Shown here: piece by piece, positions 1 to 7,600 of the stretch | Layout of the letters: every line of letters starts with the position of its first letter | Numbering within the stretch: position 1 is the first letter of the stretch | From: Alphaproteobacteria bacterium | GTDB lineage: Bacteria > Pseudomonadota > Alphaproteobacteria > Micavibrionales > Micavibrionaceae | Length of the DNA stretch: 41,234 nucleotides | Assembly: GCA_021775965.1 (NCBI GenBank) | Contig: JAJFGV010000020.1 | Coordinates: forward strand, 1-41,234 | Direction: 5' to 3' | Notes under the pieces: model-generated | The model's database searches: none | Seen by the model: the letters and a program-made list of their open reading frames with translations, nothing else | Told to the model about the DNA's origin: nothing | Made by a program: the position numbers and the translations under genes

Positions 1-174
1 GATGTAGAACTGCTCAAATTCGGGGAAACCTTTCAAATGGCAATCCCGAGCCAAGCCTTGCGAAAGCAAGGAAGGTGTAGAGACTAGACGGGCAGCACCT
101 AAAGCTTCGGCAATGGTGAAGGGATAGTCCAGACCACAAACTTGCATGAGGCGGCGAAAGCCGTAGCTGGTAAG
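1..174 (+). ncRNA. Group I intron (3' part) in tRNA-Leu
   Basis: The conserved group I core is readable. Strand P/Q is AAATTCGGGGAAACC (15-29) with GGCAATCCCGAGCC (39-52). Strand R is GAGACTAGACGG (80-91). Strand S is GGGATAGTCCAG (121-132). P3 pairs CTGCTC (10-15) with GGGCAG (90-95). P7 pairs GACTA with TAGTC. P8 is CACC/GGTG around 96-118, and a GGCGGCGAAAGCCG hairpin follows near 150. The core closely resembles the small bacterial tRNA introns of Azoarcus and cyanobacteria as I remember them. The intron ends in G174, the expected omega-G. P1, the guide sequence and the 5' exon lie left of the window. No homing endonuclease is present in the visible part. Confidence 0.93.
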
Positions 175-226
175 AAAATCTGTTGTCCGTAAGGACGTGC
201 GAGTTCAAGTCTCGCCGGGCCCACCA
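175..226 (+). tRNA. tRNA-Leu(UAA) 3' exon, CCA encoded
   Basis: The exon reads AAAA (positions 35-38), the 3' anticodon-stem strand TCTGT, a long variable arm TCCGTAAGGA, a T arm GCGAG-TTCAAGT-CTCGC, acceptor strand CGGGCCC, discriminator A and CCA. The long variable arm limits the tRNA to Leu, Ser or Tyr, and A35-A36 leaves Leu. U34 is inferred from the usual U34/A35 insertion site of tRNA-Leu(UAA) introns, because the 5' exon is outside the window. A T-run follows at 226-232 and may terminate transcription. This exon is one half of the direct repeat that bounds the island. Confidence 0.9.
175..226 (+). repeat. Left attachment repeat (att, tRNA 3' exon)
   Basis: These 52 bases are identical to 14868-14919. 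The match begins at the first base after the intron's 3' splice site and ends at the encoded CCA. The following bases differ (TTTTTT here, CCAATA at the other copy). This is the pattern left by an element that integrates at a tRNA 3' end and restores the gene. Confidence 0.9.
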
Positions 227-512
227 TTTTTTAATCACCGCCACTTTAGACCTTTGCTGAAAACATATAGAATATGATTATTGCAACTATCGGCCATAAG
301 CGGACATTTAATAATTGGGAAAATTGGTTGCGGGAGCACGATTTAGCTCAAACTTTAAATCTTCTGTACCGCCGCTGATCGTGCCGCTAGTCAAAGGGAA
401 TGAGGCCAACAGCGCAAGGGATACATTTACAGTAGTAACTTTGACTTAAAACACCCCCATTTATGCCCCGTATTTTTACACATAAACAAGATTCAAGATG
501 ATGCTACCTTTA
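227..512. other. Intergenic stretch after the tRNA; no gene seen
   Basis: No convincing gene lies here. The stretch holds the first AAGCGGACATT repeat and, at 325-345 on the minus strand, a sequence ending TGCTCCCGCAACCA. That looks like the acceptor and CCA end of a tRNA, but its T-loop side cannot be folded. GCACGAT/ATCGTGC form an inverted repeat around it. I treat it as a possible relic of an older attachment site, with low certainty. Confidence 0.3.
291..308 (+). repeat. AAGCGGACATT half-palindrome, copy 1
   Basis: CGGCCATAAGCGGACATT matches 7531-7548 (CGGCCAAAAGCGGACATT) with one difference, and shares AAGCGGAC with the hairpin at 8848-8871. All three are intergenic within the island. 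This resembles a small palindromic intergenic repeat found in several proteobacteria; the function is unknown. Confidence 0.55.
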
Positions 513-2486
513 CTAACCCTGTCTTGCAGCTGGGCTATCATCCCAGCTATTAGTTATCTTAACATCCTGCCCAAGCATACCGATATGCGATTCAACAGCC
601 TCCCTTAACAGATTTACTGTGGTTACTGTCCGATACTTGGGAACATGCTTTGGCTTCTCTTCTTCCTCACTATCATCTGCCAAGGCAATAGAAGAATAAT
701 GTTCTCCAATAGCAAAGACAAAACCGCCATTTACTTGTTGTACAAACTCTGGAATTGCCTCGGCGTATTTCGCTGAAACATCAAACCGTACATACAAAGG
801 AACATATTCTGCAGTTCTTCTCTCAACACAATACGGTTCTACAGTACTGTCCGGCATATGTCGTTTTAATTTTAGATTGTACGGCTCCTCAAGTGATGCA
901 TTTCTAATACCCCGCATAACCTGTAGATTAAAAGTTGCAGGCATCCCAGCTGTTATTTCGTGGTCACTGCTAAGGGCAACATCATCTTCATATCTTGTCA
1001 TCTCATCAATATATCTACACAACTCTGCAAGACCCACATCCTTGCCACATGCCTCTGGATCTCTAACAAGTTGAACACCACTCTGTACAAATCGGTGCGG
1101 TTCAAGAGCCCAGGCTCGCGCAGGCTTTTCTTTTGACATACCGTCAATAAACTTCATCACCTGAACCATAGCCATATTCGCTCTGGCCATAGCCAGAGTT
1201 TTGTTTGTTGTATGCAGATTCATCGCACGGCCCCGTATGTGATGCGATTGCAAGTCACCTTTTTCCTCACGCACGCGAAATGAAAAACGCAGAACCCATG
1301 AAGGATTTAAACCGCCAGGCCCTCGCGTTACATGTGTAGGGCTTAAATAAGTGATCTGTTTTGAATCAGAATCTATGCTAGGAAAATTAAGTTCCTGCGA
1401 GACCTCATACCCCGGAACATCTATTTCCTCAGGAGAATCAATTCTCGCCTTTCTTGCCAGAATATCGTCCTCTAGGTAGTCGAGAACATCACGTTTACTA
1501 ACGCGCTCACGGCGCTTAAAGCTATCTTCTATAAATGCTTCCACAACCAGCTGTCTATATTCTGCTTCTCCTCCGGCTGTTCGGTTTTCTTCAGTATCGG
1601 CCAGCCATAAGGGTAAGCTAATATGCACAATTTCTTCTTCATCTAAATCAGGTGCCTCTATATTCAGGCTCAGCAAACCATTGCTTGAAGACAATGTAAT
1701 TTTTCTTTTTTTAGGATCACCCGCATAATACGGTAGAATTTGATCTATCAAAACACTCGCGTGAGCGCCACTGCGATCTAAGAGTGCTCTAATACCACTC
1801 TCATTCAAGATATGGCTTTGCACAGCAATTTTGAGGAGCGCCATTTCTTCAAGAGTAAAACCATTAACATCTAAAAGATGCTTTTGCCGCTCTCCTTGCA
1901 AGTTAGCCATAGTAAGTTCAATATATTTTCCATTACCCGGCATTAATCTACAGGAAAACTGATCAAGACCAGTCCCACCGTAGGCCTCCAAAATAAATTC
2001 ATCAGCCTCTTCAATTATCCGTTCCCTTGCCGCCAAAAACGCAAGGGAACCTTTCTGAACATTTTCCTGGCTTACCACAGTCTCTTCTTCGGGTGGAGTA
2101 GGCGGCGGCGGAGACAAAACTGGGGATGGTGTAGGTGGTAGAGTAGAATAAGGCTCTTCAACCGCAGGGGGGATATCTTCTAATTCCACTGATTCTGGTT
2201 CTGGTTCCAGCTCCACTACTTCAGGCTCTATTTCTTCTGACCCTGATGTATCTGGTTCGACCAATGCAAGCGCATCATCATTTGAGGCAACCGGCTCAGT
2301 TATTTCAGCCCAAGGAAGTTTAACAAATACAGCATCAGAAGGTATTTCGGCTTCAAGCTCTTGCGGTATTTTTATACCTAATGCTTTCAACGCTTTGCGC
2401 CGCACCGCTTCTATTGTGCGATCAGCTTCTCTAATAAGCTCCTCACGTGTTTTTTTGCTACTTGGTTCTTTTGCTATTTGTCCCAT
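513..2486 (-). CDS. Unrecognised 657-aa protein, last gene of cargo operon
   Basis: I do not recognise this protein. It has a short basic-helical N-terminus (1-45), then a low-complexity acidic and proline-rich linker (about 60-145, with runs such as SPPPPTPPEEE), then a roughly 500-residue part that looks globular and has no motif I know. A second acidic patch (DDSEEEEK) lies near the C-terminus. There is no signal peptide or membrane segment, so it is probably cytoplasmic unless exported by a dedicated machine. The start follows CGGGAGAGATAAGT, a good ribosome site encoded in the last codons of the upstream gene. Only 2 nt separate the two genes, so translation is probably coupled. It is the third gene of the leftward operon starting at 6942. 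Confidence 0.8.
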   Translation of the reverse strand: MGQIAKEPSSKKTREELIREADRTIEAVRRKALKALGIKIPQELEAEIPSDAVFVKLPWAEITEPVASNDDALALVEPDTSGSEEIEPEVVELEPEPESVELEDIPPAVEEPYSTLPPTPSPVLSPPPPTPPEEETVVSQENVQKGSLAFLAARERIIEEADEFILEAYGGTGLDQFSCRLMPGNGKYIELTMANLQGERQKHLLDVNGFTLEEMALLKIAVQSHILNESGIRALLDRSGAHASVLIDQILPYYAGDPKKRKITLSSSNGLLSLNIEAPDLDEEEIVHISLPLWLADTEENRTAGGEAEYRQLVVEAFIEDSFKRRERVSKRDVLDYLEDDILARKARIDSPEEIDVPGYEVSQELNFPSIDSDSKQITYLSPTHVTRGPGGLNPSWVLRFSFRVREEKGDLQSHHIRGRAMNLHTTNKTLAMARANMAMVQVMKFIDGMSKEKPARAWALEPHRFVQSGVQLVRDPEACGKDVGLAELCRYIDEMTRYEDDVALSSDHEITAGMPATFNLQVMRGIRNASLEEPYNLKLKRHMPDSTVEPYCVERRTAEYVPLYVRFDVSAKYAEAIPEFVQQVNGGFVFAIGEHYSSIALADDSEEEEKPKHVPKYRTVTTVNLLREAVESHIGMLGQDVKITNSWDDSPAARQG

Positions 2487-2488
2487 AC

Positions 2489-3859
2489 TTATCTCTCCCG
2501 GGTTGGAAATTTATTGTGGTGAGCGCCTCTCAGCATCTCTAAAGATTCTCTGTCACCATGGGCCAGAGCCAGAATAATCGGACTCTTGCATAAAAAATGA
2601 GCGATCTCGCGATCATCGTCGTCTGCATCTTCTGCAAAACCCTTAGTGGTACAGACAACAAAAGAACTCTGCAAAGCGCTAAGCTCTTCCTGCCCATTGC
2701 TAAATATTTTTTTTCTATCTTTTGTCCCAACCTCGACATCTGTCGGCGTATACGCATATCCGGCACGGCGCATAATGGGGTCCGAAAACAATGCATCACC
2801 TAACTGTCGGTGCACCTCAGTTTTTTTGTTCAATAGAGCCCTCAGAGGCTCAAGTTCATGGTGCCATAATTGCTCAGCCAAGAGAACGCTATGACTGCCG
2901 GTCGGGTCTTTAACGGTTTCCCAATCTTTTGCAGCGGTTCTTTTGATGCGCCCCGCATGTACGTGTGCGTCAGTTAATTCATACGATTGGGGCGTTCTTT
3001 CCTCTGCGTACATTTTTTTAAACGATGCAACACTTTCACTTACAAACGCCTCTTTTTTGCTCTTTAAATCCGCTAAACGTGCCTTTTTTATCTCTAATTC
3101 TTTCTGTTCTGTCTGGACTATCTGGGCTGTCTGTATTTGGGTAAGAAGCTCTTCTGGCCAAAAACATTCAGGTGAACAAGCATTCATTTTTCCAAGAATA
3201 TCGCTGACCTCGTCTTTTAATCCTGCGACATTTTTTTCGGAAGCGATATGCAGCGCTGCCCCTTGTACGGCCGCTAGAAAAACTTTGTAATTTTCTGGAA
3301 AGTCAATTCTCAGTCCGTTTAAATTATAAAAGGTACTATCGCAAAGATCCTTCATTGGTTTAACTCCAGTGGAGTATTTAGAAAGCGCATAATCTATTGG
3401 ATATAGATTCGTTATCCCATAAAGAACTGAGGCAATCTTCCCACCTAGTCTTTTATAGATTTTTGATACATGAGGACGGTTTTTTAAGATTCCTATTCCC
3501 TGTTCGTATTGTTTGTAAGCCGCATTGATCAAGTAAAGGCCTTCTTTTGATGAATTTCTCGAAAGGTTGCTGTGTTTAATAATCGGCACTTTGGTATGTT
3601 TTAGGTAGTGGCTGTCCTGATGATCCCAATGACTAATTTCTGCAAGAGATGGACTGATGCGCTTTTTTCCAGTGTTTTTAACGGCTTTAACAGCAGCCAT
3701 CTTTAAAATTTCGCAAACAATATCCGTAGCCGCCTCTAGATAATGATCGACAAATTCTTCCGTGCTTACGTCCATTAGCTCGAGGATATCATCAAGATAG
3801 CTAAAAAAATCTATTTGAGGCTTAGTTAACCGATCAGAAATTGGAAAATATTCTGCCAT
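2489..3859 (-). CDS. Unrecognised 456-aa protein, paralogue of upstream gene's C-terminal half
   Basis: The protein is alignable by eye over its length with residues from about 556 to 1026 of the gene upstream (3862-6942). Both start near ISDxLTxPQxxFFxxL, share DHYLxAAxDIV, ELTDxxxHAxRIxRxA, ELEPLRALLN and LGDALFSDPxMxRAGYAYTP, and end TREM or TRER. No known catalytic motif is evident. The middle (about 255-300) is charged and probably coiled coil. There is no signal peptide. The start lies 2 nt after the upstream stop, with CGGGAGATGTAGAT as ribosome site. The arrangement fits a tandem duplication followed by loss or gain of the N-terminal repeat region. The function is unknown. Confidence 0.82.
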   Translation of the reverse strand: MAEYFPISDRLTKPQIDFFSYLDDILELMDVSTEEFVDHYLEAATDIVCEILKMAAVKAVKNTGKKRISPSLAEISHWDHQDSHYLKHTKVPIIKHSNLSRNSSKEGLYLINAAYKQYEQGIGILKNRPHVSKIYKRLGGKIASVLYGITNLYPIDYALSKYSTGVKPMKDLCDSTFYNLNGLRIDFPENYKVFLAAVQGAALHIASEKNVAGLKDEVSDILGKMNACSPECFWPEELLTQIQTAQIVQTEQKELEIKKARLADLKSKKEAFVSESVASFKKMYAEERTPQSYELTDAHVHAGRIKRTAAKDWETVKDPTGSHSVLLAEQLWHHELEPLRALLNKKTEVHRQLGDALFSDPIMRRAGYAYTPTDVEVGTKDRKKIFSNGQEELSALQSSFVVCTTKGFAEDADDDDREIAHFLCKSPIILALAHGDRESLEMLRGAHHNKFPTRER

Positions 3860-3861
3860 AT

Positions 3862-6800
3862 CTACATCTCCCGCGTTGTAAGGATTGTAGATTGGGCGCG
3901 CCTTAATTCTTCAAGTGATGCTTGGTTTCCGGCTGCCAGCGGTGCAATAATAGGGCTGGTAACAAGCAAGTCAGAAATTTGCCTGTCAACGCCATCAGCA
4001 TTTTCTTCTTGGCCTTTTTTAAAGCACGCAACAAAGGCCATTCGTAATGCGCTCTGTTCTGCTGTTCCATTGTTTAAAGCTTTTTGTTTGTCTTTTTTTG
4101 AAATATCAACATCAATCGGCGTATAAGCATAGCCCGCACGATACATCATCGGATCAGAAAACAATGCATCGCCCAGTTCTTTATGTTCTGGAACTTTCCG
4201 ATTAAGAAGGGCTCTCAGAGGCTCAAGTTCTCTCACCCATAATTGCTCAATCATACGAATAGTATTGCGGCCTTTTACGTCCCTAATATCTCTCCAGTAT
4301 TTACCGGCACTTCTTCTAATGCGCTGCGCGTGTTTTTGTATGTCGGTGAGCTCGTAAGGCTCCGGCCTTCTCGCCTCTTCCTCTTTTTCTTCGGCCTGCC
4401 TTCTTTTCCACTCTTCTTCCGTTATACTAAGGCCGGTAAGCATGTCCTTAAATTTTTCTTTCTCTAACAGAGCCTGTTTTGCTTCTTTGTCGGCTTCAGC
4501 TGCAGAGGAAAGTTCGGATTTTCTCTCTAACTCCTCTTGAGTCATCAAACAATCCGGGAATCCTGTTTGCATTTGAGAAATAAGATCGCGAACAGAATTC
4601 TTTAATTGAGAGTTTTTCCTTTCGGACACTATATACATTGCGGAGCCCTCAAGAGCCGATAGAAAAACTTTATGGGCGGAAGGAAGAGTAACTTTTCCAT
4701 CAACCAAATCATAATCTTGAAGATACATTAAATCTTTCATCAAATATGATCCCGAAGCATACAGGGCCAAAACATCAGTAGAATCAGATTGGGGCAACCC
4801 GTTGATAGCTGTATCTAACCCCATTTTGGTTGCAGAAGTAGTATCAGCTGGACAACCCAATACTTGCCTGTAACCTTCAATTTCTTTTTTGATCATATCA
4901 ACAAAATTGGCATGTTTCTCCATAGCAACCTTTAAATCCTCAAGGTTGTTTATTGGTTTAATAATTTTAAAAGTATTAGTAGGTATATTTGTATACTTAT
5001 AGTAGCTGCCTGCCTTAGAAATCTTCTCCCTTACTTCTCTAACCTTGCTACGGGATGTAAGTTGGTCAGTCACCACAGCTTGACACTTTTTAGAGGCTTT
5101 AGAAAACCTATCTATGCCAAGATCTCGAACGTCATATACAATAAGAGAAACAATATCGTTAGCAGCCTTAAGATAATGATCCGTAAATGCTTCCGTGCTT
5201 GTACCCGTTAGCTCAAGGATAGAATTAAGGTGGCCAAAAAACTCTTTTTGCGGACCAGTTAATTGATCAGAAATTAGGAAGCCTTCAGGCTTTAGAGATT
5301 CTTCCCATGCAGTAAACGCTTTCCTCACATCATCAGGAAGAAGACAACCCGCATCAAAAAGATTCTCTCTGAGGGATTCCAGGACGTCATGCTCCCGGCA
5401 TTTTTCAAACATATTGGTGTAAGAATTAGAAAACTTTGCACATGCTTCCGCACATATTGACCTTGCTATCCCTGTTTCTTCAGGTGGGATTCTATAGCCT
5501 TTTGACTCCTGGTACTCTAAAGATGGTGCCATGACACAGTTTAAAGCAGTCTCTAGATATTGCCGGGGGTCATCATAGGTGGTTCCGGTAAGATCAACAG
5601 GACCAACACTAAATAATGCCTCTAACGCAGGCTCCATGTTTTCTCCGTAGAATTTTTTACCCTTACTGGTCTTTAAATCTAAGACCGCCCCTAGATTTTC
5701 TTTTCGCCAGCCATTGTAAGCCTGCCTAAGAGAAAGTGGTGCAATACTTTCTTCATGGTAAAGAGCATCGACAAGAGGCAGAAGCATCTTATGCTCTTTG
5801 CATTTCTCAAATATGAGTGGAAAGAGGTCTGTATGTCCTCCCAATGCTTTATCATAAGAGCTAATAAGATATGGTATGTCTTCTGAATCTCTTTTATTAA
5901 CTGTAGCTGTAAAAGTTTCTAACAAGGACTCTATAGCTACTTTCTCAACCTTTGGGCTATTATTAGCGTCAAGCGCGGAACAGTATTTTAAGAAAATATA
6001 TTCAGAATAATATACTATTTCATCCTTGGGGTCGGTAAGCTCGTGTGCCAAAGATGGATCGTTTCCATGTTCTTTTTCCCACCGCCGCAATTGAATGTGC
6101 ATGGATTCAGGCATCATGGTATACTTGTCCATAAATGCTGCCTTTAGTTCTGGGAAGAGTCCGTACTCTTTATAGGTTAAAAAGACCTTGGGAAAATCTT
6201 TTTCAAATTTTCCAAAGGCGCTTGCGCAAACATCTCTTGCCCGCCCAAAATCATCCATATCATAGTCTTCATTTTCGCCAGGAGGATCAACCATAACTTC
6301 GATTATTCTAGTCAGATCTTCTTTAGCAATGTCTATCAAGACGCCTTCGTTTATATTTTTCTCTAATAAGTTAACGGTCCTAAAGAATACCTTTGTCGAA
6401 TTTTCTATACGCTTTCTATAGCTTTCCCATGTTAATAAGGCATCTCTACCTTCCATTCCGGGAAGAGGTTTGTCGTCTTTATGTTCTTCATGCCATGCTG
6501 AAAAGGCAACTTGAACGTTTTCAGGCCAGAACCCTCCGGGACTCTGGATAGCATCTGAAAGATTCTGGGTTAAACCATATTTAGAAAAAGTTGAAAACAT
6601 TTTGTGCAACCTATTCTCGCCTGCCATCCTCAAATGTTTTTGAAAAGATTCTTTTCTTGCAGCAACAAATTTATTCAAACCGTCATTATTAAACTCAGCA
6701 CTCGTTTGCATACCTTCAGGCGTGGTATTGTGTAGCATGCTATACAATGTCATTTTTTTATGACCGTCACTTAATGTCTTATGTGACATGAGATTATTAA

Positions 6801-6942
6801 CGGCTTGGTCGAAAGAGAGATTGTCAAAGACATCAGATTCTAAGAACGCTGACGTAGGATCAGAAGAGGTGAGCGCATTTAAAGCAAGCTTTTGAAGCTT
6901 CTTTTTGCTAAGTCCTGTTTTAGATTTAATCTTTTTTGCCAT
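3862..6942 (-). CDS. Unrecognised 1026-aa repeat protein, first gene of cargo operon
   Basis: The protein has a basic N-terminus (MAKKIKSKTG) and no signal peptide or membrane segment. Residues 1-550 carry four degenerate helical repeats about 124-138 residues apart. Each contains a block of the type F-x-K-(C/Y)-x-E/Y ... L ... P ... F/L-x-x-W-x-x-E, with the Trp at about 150, 288, 412 and 546. Residues from about 556 onward are the paralogous module shared with the next gene, including ELEPLRALLN and LGDALFSDPMMYRAGYAYTP. A charged, probably coiled-coil stretch lies at about 815-880. The family is not known to me. Size, solenoid-like repeats and island location would suit a scaffold, effector or defence component, but this is inference. 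Confidence 0.82.
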   Translation of the reverse strand: MAKKIKSKTGLSKKKLQKLALNALTSSDPTSAFLESDVFDNLSFDQAVNNLMSHKTLSDGHKKMTLYSMLHNTTPEGMQTSAEFNNDGLNKFVAARKESFQKHLRMAGENRLHKMFSTFSKYGLTQNLSDAIQSPGGFWPENVQVAFSAWHEEHKDDKPLPGMEGRDALLTWESYRKRIENSTKVFFRTVNLLEKNINEGVLIDIAKEDLTRIIEVMVDPPGENEDYDMDDFGRARDVCASAFGKFEKDFPKVFLTYKEYGLFPELKAAFMDKYTMMPESMHIQLRRWEKEHGNDPSLAHELTDPKDEIVYYSEYIFLKYCSALDANNSPKVEKVAIESLLETFTATVNKRDSEDIPYLISSYDKALGGHTDLFPLIFEKCKEHKMLLPLVDALYHEESIAPLSLRQAYNGWRKENLGAVLDLKTSKGKKFYGENMEPALEALFSVGPVDLTGTTYDDPRQYLETALNCVMAPSLEYQESKGYRIPPEETGIARSICAEACAKFSNSYTNMFEKCREHDVLESLRENLFDAGCLLPDDVRKAFTAWEESLKPEGFLISDQLTGPQKEFFGHLNSILELTGTSTEAFTDHYLKAANDIVSLIVYDVRDLGIDRFSKASKKCQAVVTDQLTSRSKVREVREKISKAGSYYKYTNIPTNTFKIIKPINNLEDLKVAMEKHANFVDMIKKEIEGYRQVLGCPADTTSATKMGLDTAINGLPQSDSTDVLALYASGSYLMKDLMYLQDYDLVDGKVTLPSAHKVFLSALEGSAMYIVSERKNSQLKNSVRDLISQMQTGFPDCLMTQEELERKSELSSAAEADKEAKQALLEKEKFKDMLTGLSITEEEWKRRQAEEKEEEARRPEPYELTDIQKHAQRIRRSAGKYWRDIRDVKGRNTIRMIEQLWVRELEPLRALLNRKVPEHKELGDALFSDPMMYRAGYAYTPIDVDISKKDKQKALNNGTAEQSALRMAFVACFKKGQEENADGVDRQISDLLVTSPIIAPLAAGNQASLEELRRAQSTILTTREM

Positions 6943-6974
6943 TTTCCGTGCCCATAGCTAAGAATTAGGCGGAA

Positions 6975-7004
6975 TATATACCATTATGACAACATTAAAG
7001 TCAA
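6975..7004 (-). promoter_or_regulatory. Probable promoter of the three-gene cargo operon
   Basis: On the minus strand TTGACT (7004-6999) is followed, after 17-18 nt, by GTATAT/TATATA (6981-6975). The predicted start would leave a leader of about 25 nt before the ATG at 6942. The ribosome site is weak (ACGGAAA). Confidence 0.6.
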
Positions 7005-7058
7005 TAGATTTATGCTATATATTAGGTCAAAAAATATATTATTTAGGGCATTAATTAA

Positions 7059-7078
7059 CCTTATCTGGTGCGATAAGG
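7059..7078. promoter_or_regulatory. Inverted repeat CCTTATC-N6-GATAAGG, possible operator
   Basis: This perfect 7-bp inverted repeat lies in the divergent intergenic region, 19 nt before the start of the 7098 gene. Its position suits an operator or a leader hairpin. No regulator is identified. Confidence 0.4.
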
Positions 7079-7097
7079 CTGATAATATGAGAAATAA

Positions 7098-7502
7098 ATG
7101 GAAAACATCAATTTTCAGCATGTCGGTGAACATGCTTGGCTATATGAAGAAAAAAAGGATCAATACGATCTGACAATCAAGATATATCAAAATCAGCGTA
7201 ATAAAACTTCTTGGGTGTGTGACATATATCTTATTGATCAAGTGCCTTCAGATCTCTGTAAAAAACCTGAAGAATGCGATTATGGAGATGCTTCTTTAGA
7301 TGATAAGGGGGCTATGATTGTTTGCTCTACATGTCTTGAAAAAGACTTTCTCCCTATGTGCTCATGCTTTGAAGATGATCAAAAGTCTCTTGTCAAAACA
7401 GCAAAGCAAGAATTATCGAAGTTTCACAAATATCAGAAGGTTGAAGGCATTGACCATCTTCTAAACAAAAAATGGGTTTTCCAATCACAGGGGCAAGATT
7501 AA
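7098..7502 (+). CDS. Small Cys-rich hypothetical protein (134 aa)
   Basis: I do not recognise this protein. It has seven cysteines, clustered in the middle: C-x16-C-x4-C (about 42-64) and then C-x2-C ... C-x-C (about 81-93, VCSTCLEKDF and MCSC). A zinc-binding fold or redox protein is therefore possible. It is acidic, with no signal peptide. It is transcribed divergently from the large operon with about 155 nt between starts and could be co-regulated with it. No strong ribosome site is visible before the ATG. An out-of-frame ATG lies 10 nt upstream. Confidence 0.65.
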   Translation: MENINFQHVGEHAWLYEEKKDQYDLTIKIYQNQRNKTSWVCDIYLIDQVPSDLCKKPEECDYGDASLDDKGAMIVCSTCLEKDFLPMCSCFEDDQKSLVKTAKQELSKFHKYQKVEGIDHLLNKKWVFQSQGQD

Positions 7503-7530
7503 GGATAAAGCTTTGTTATAGGTCTCTTTC

Positions 7531-7548
7531 CGGCCAAAAGCGGACATT
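7531..7548 (+). repeat. AAGCGGACATT half-palindrome, copy 2
   Basis: CGGCCAAAAGCGGACATT lies between convergent genes. It matches the copy at 291-308 with one difference. Confidence 0.55.
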
Positions 7549-7600
7549 CTGAGAAATGTATATTTTGGTAATTATTGGGTTTAGGTAGCTATTTTATATA

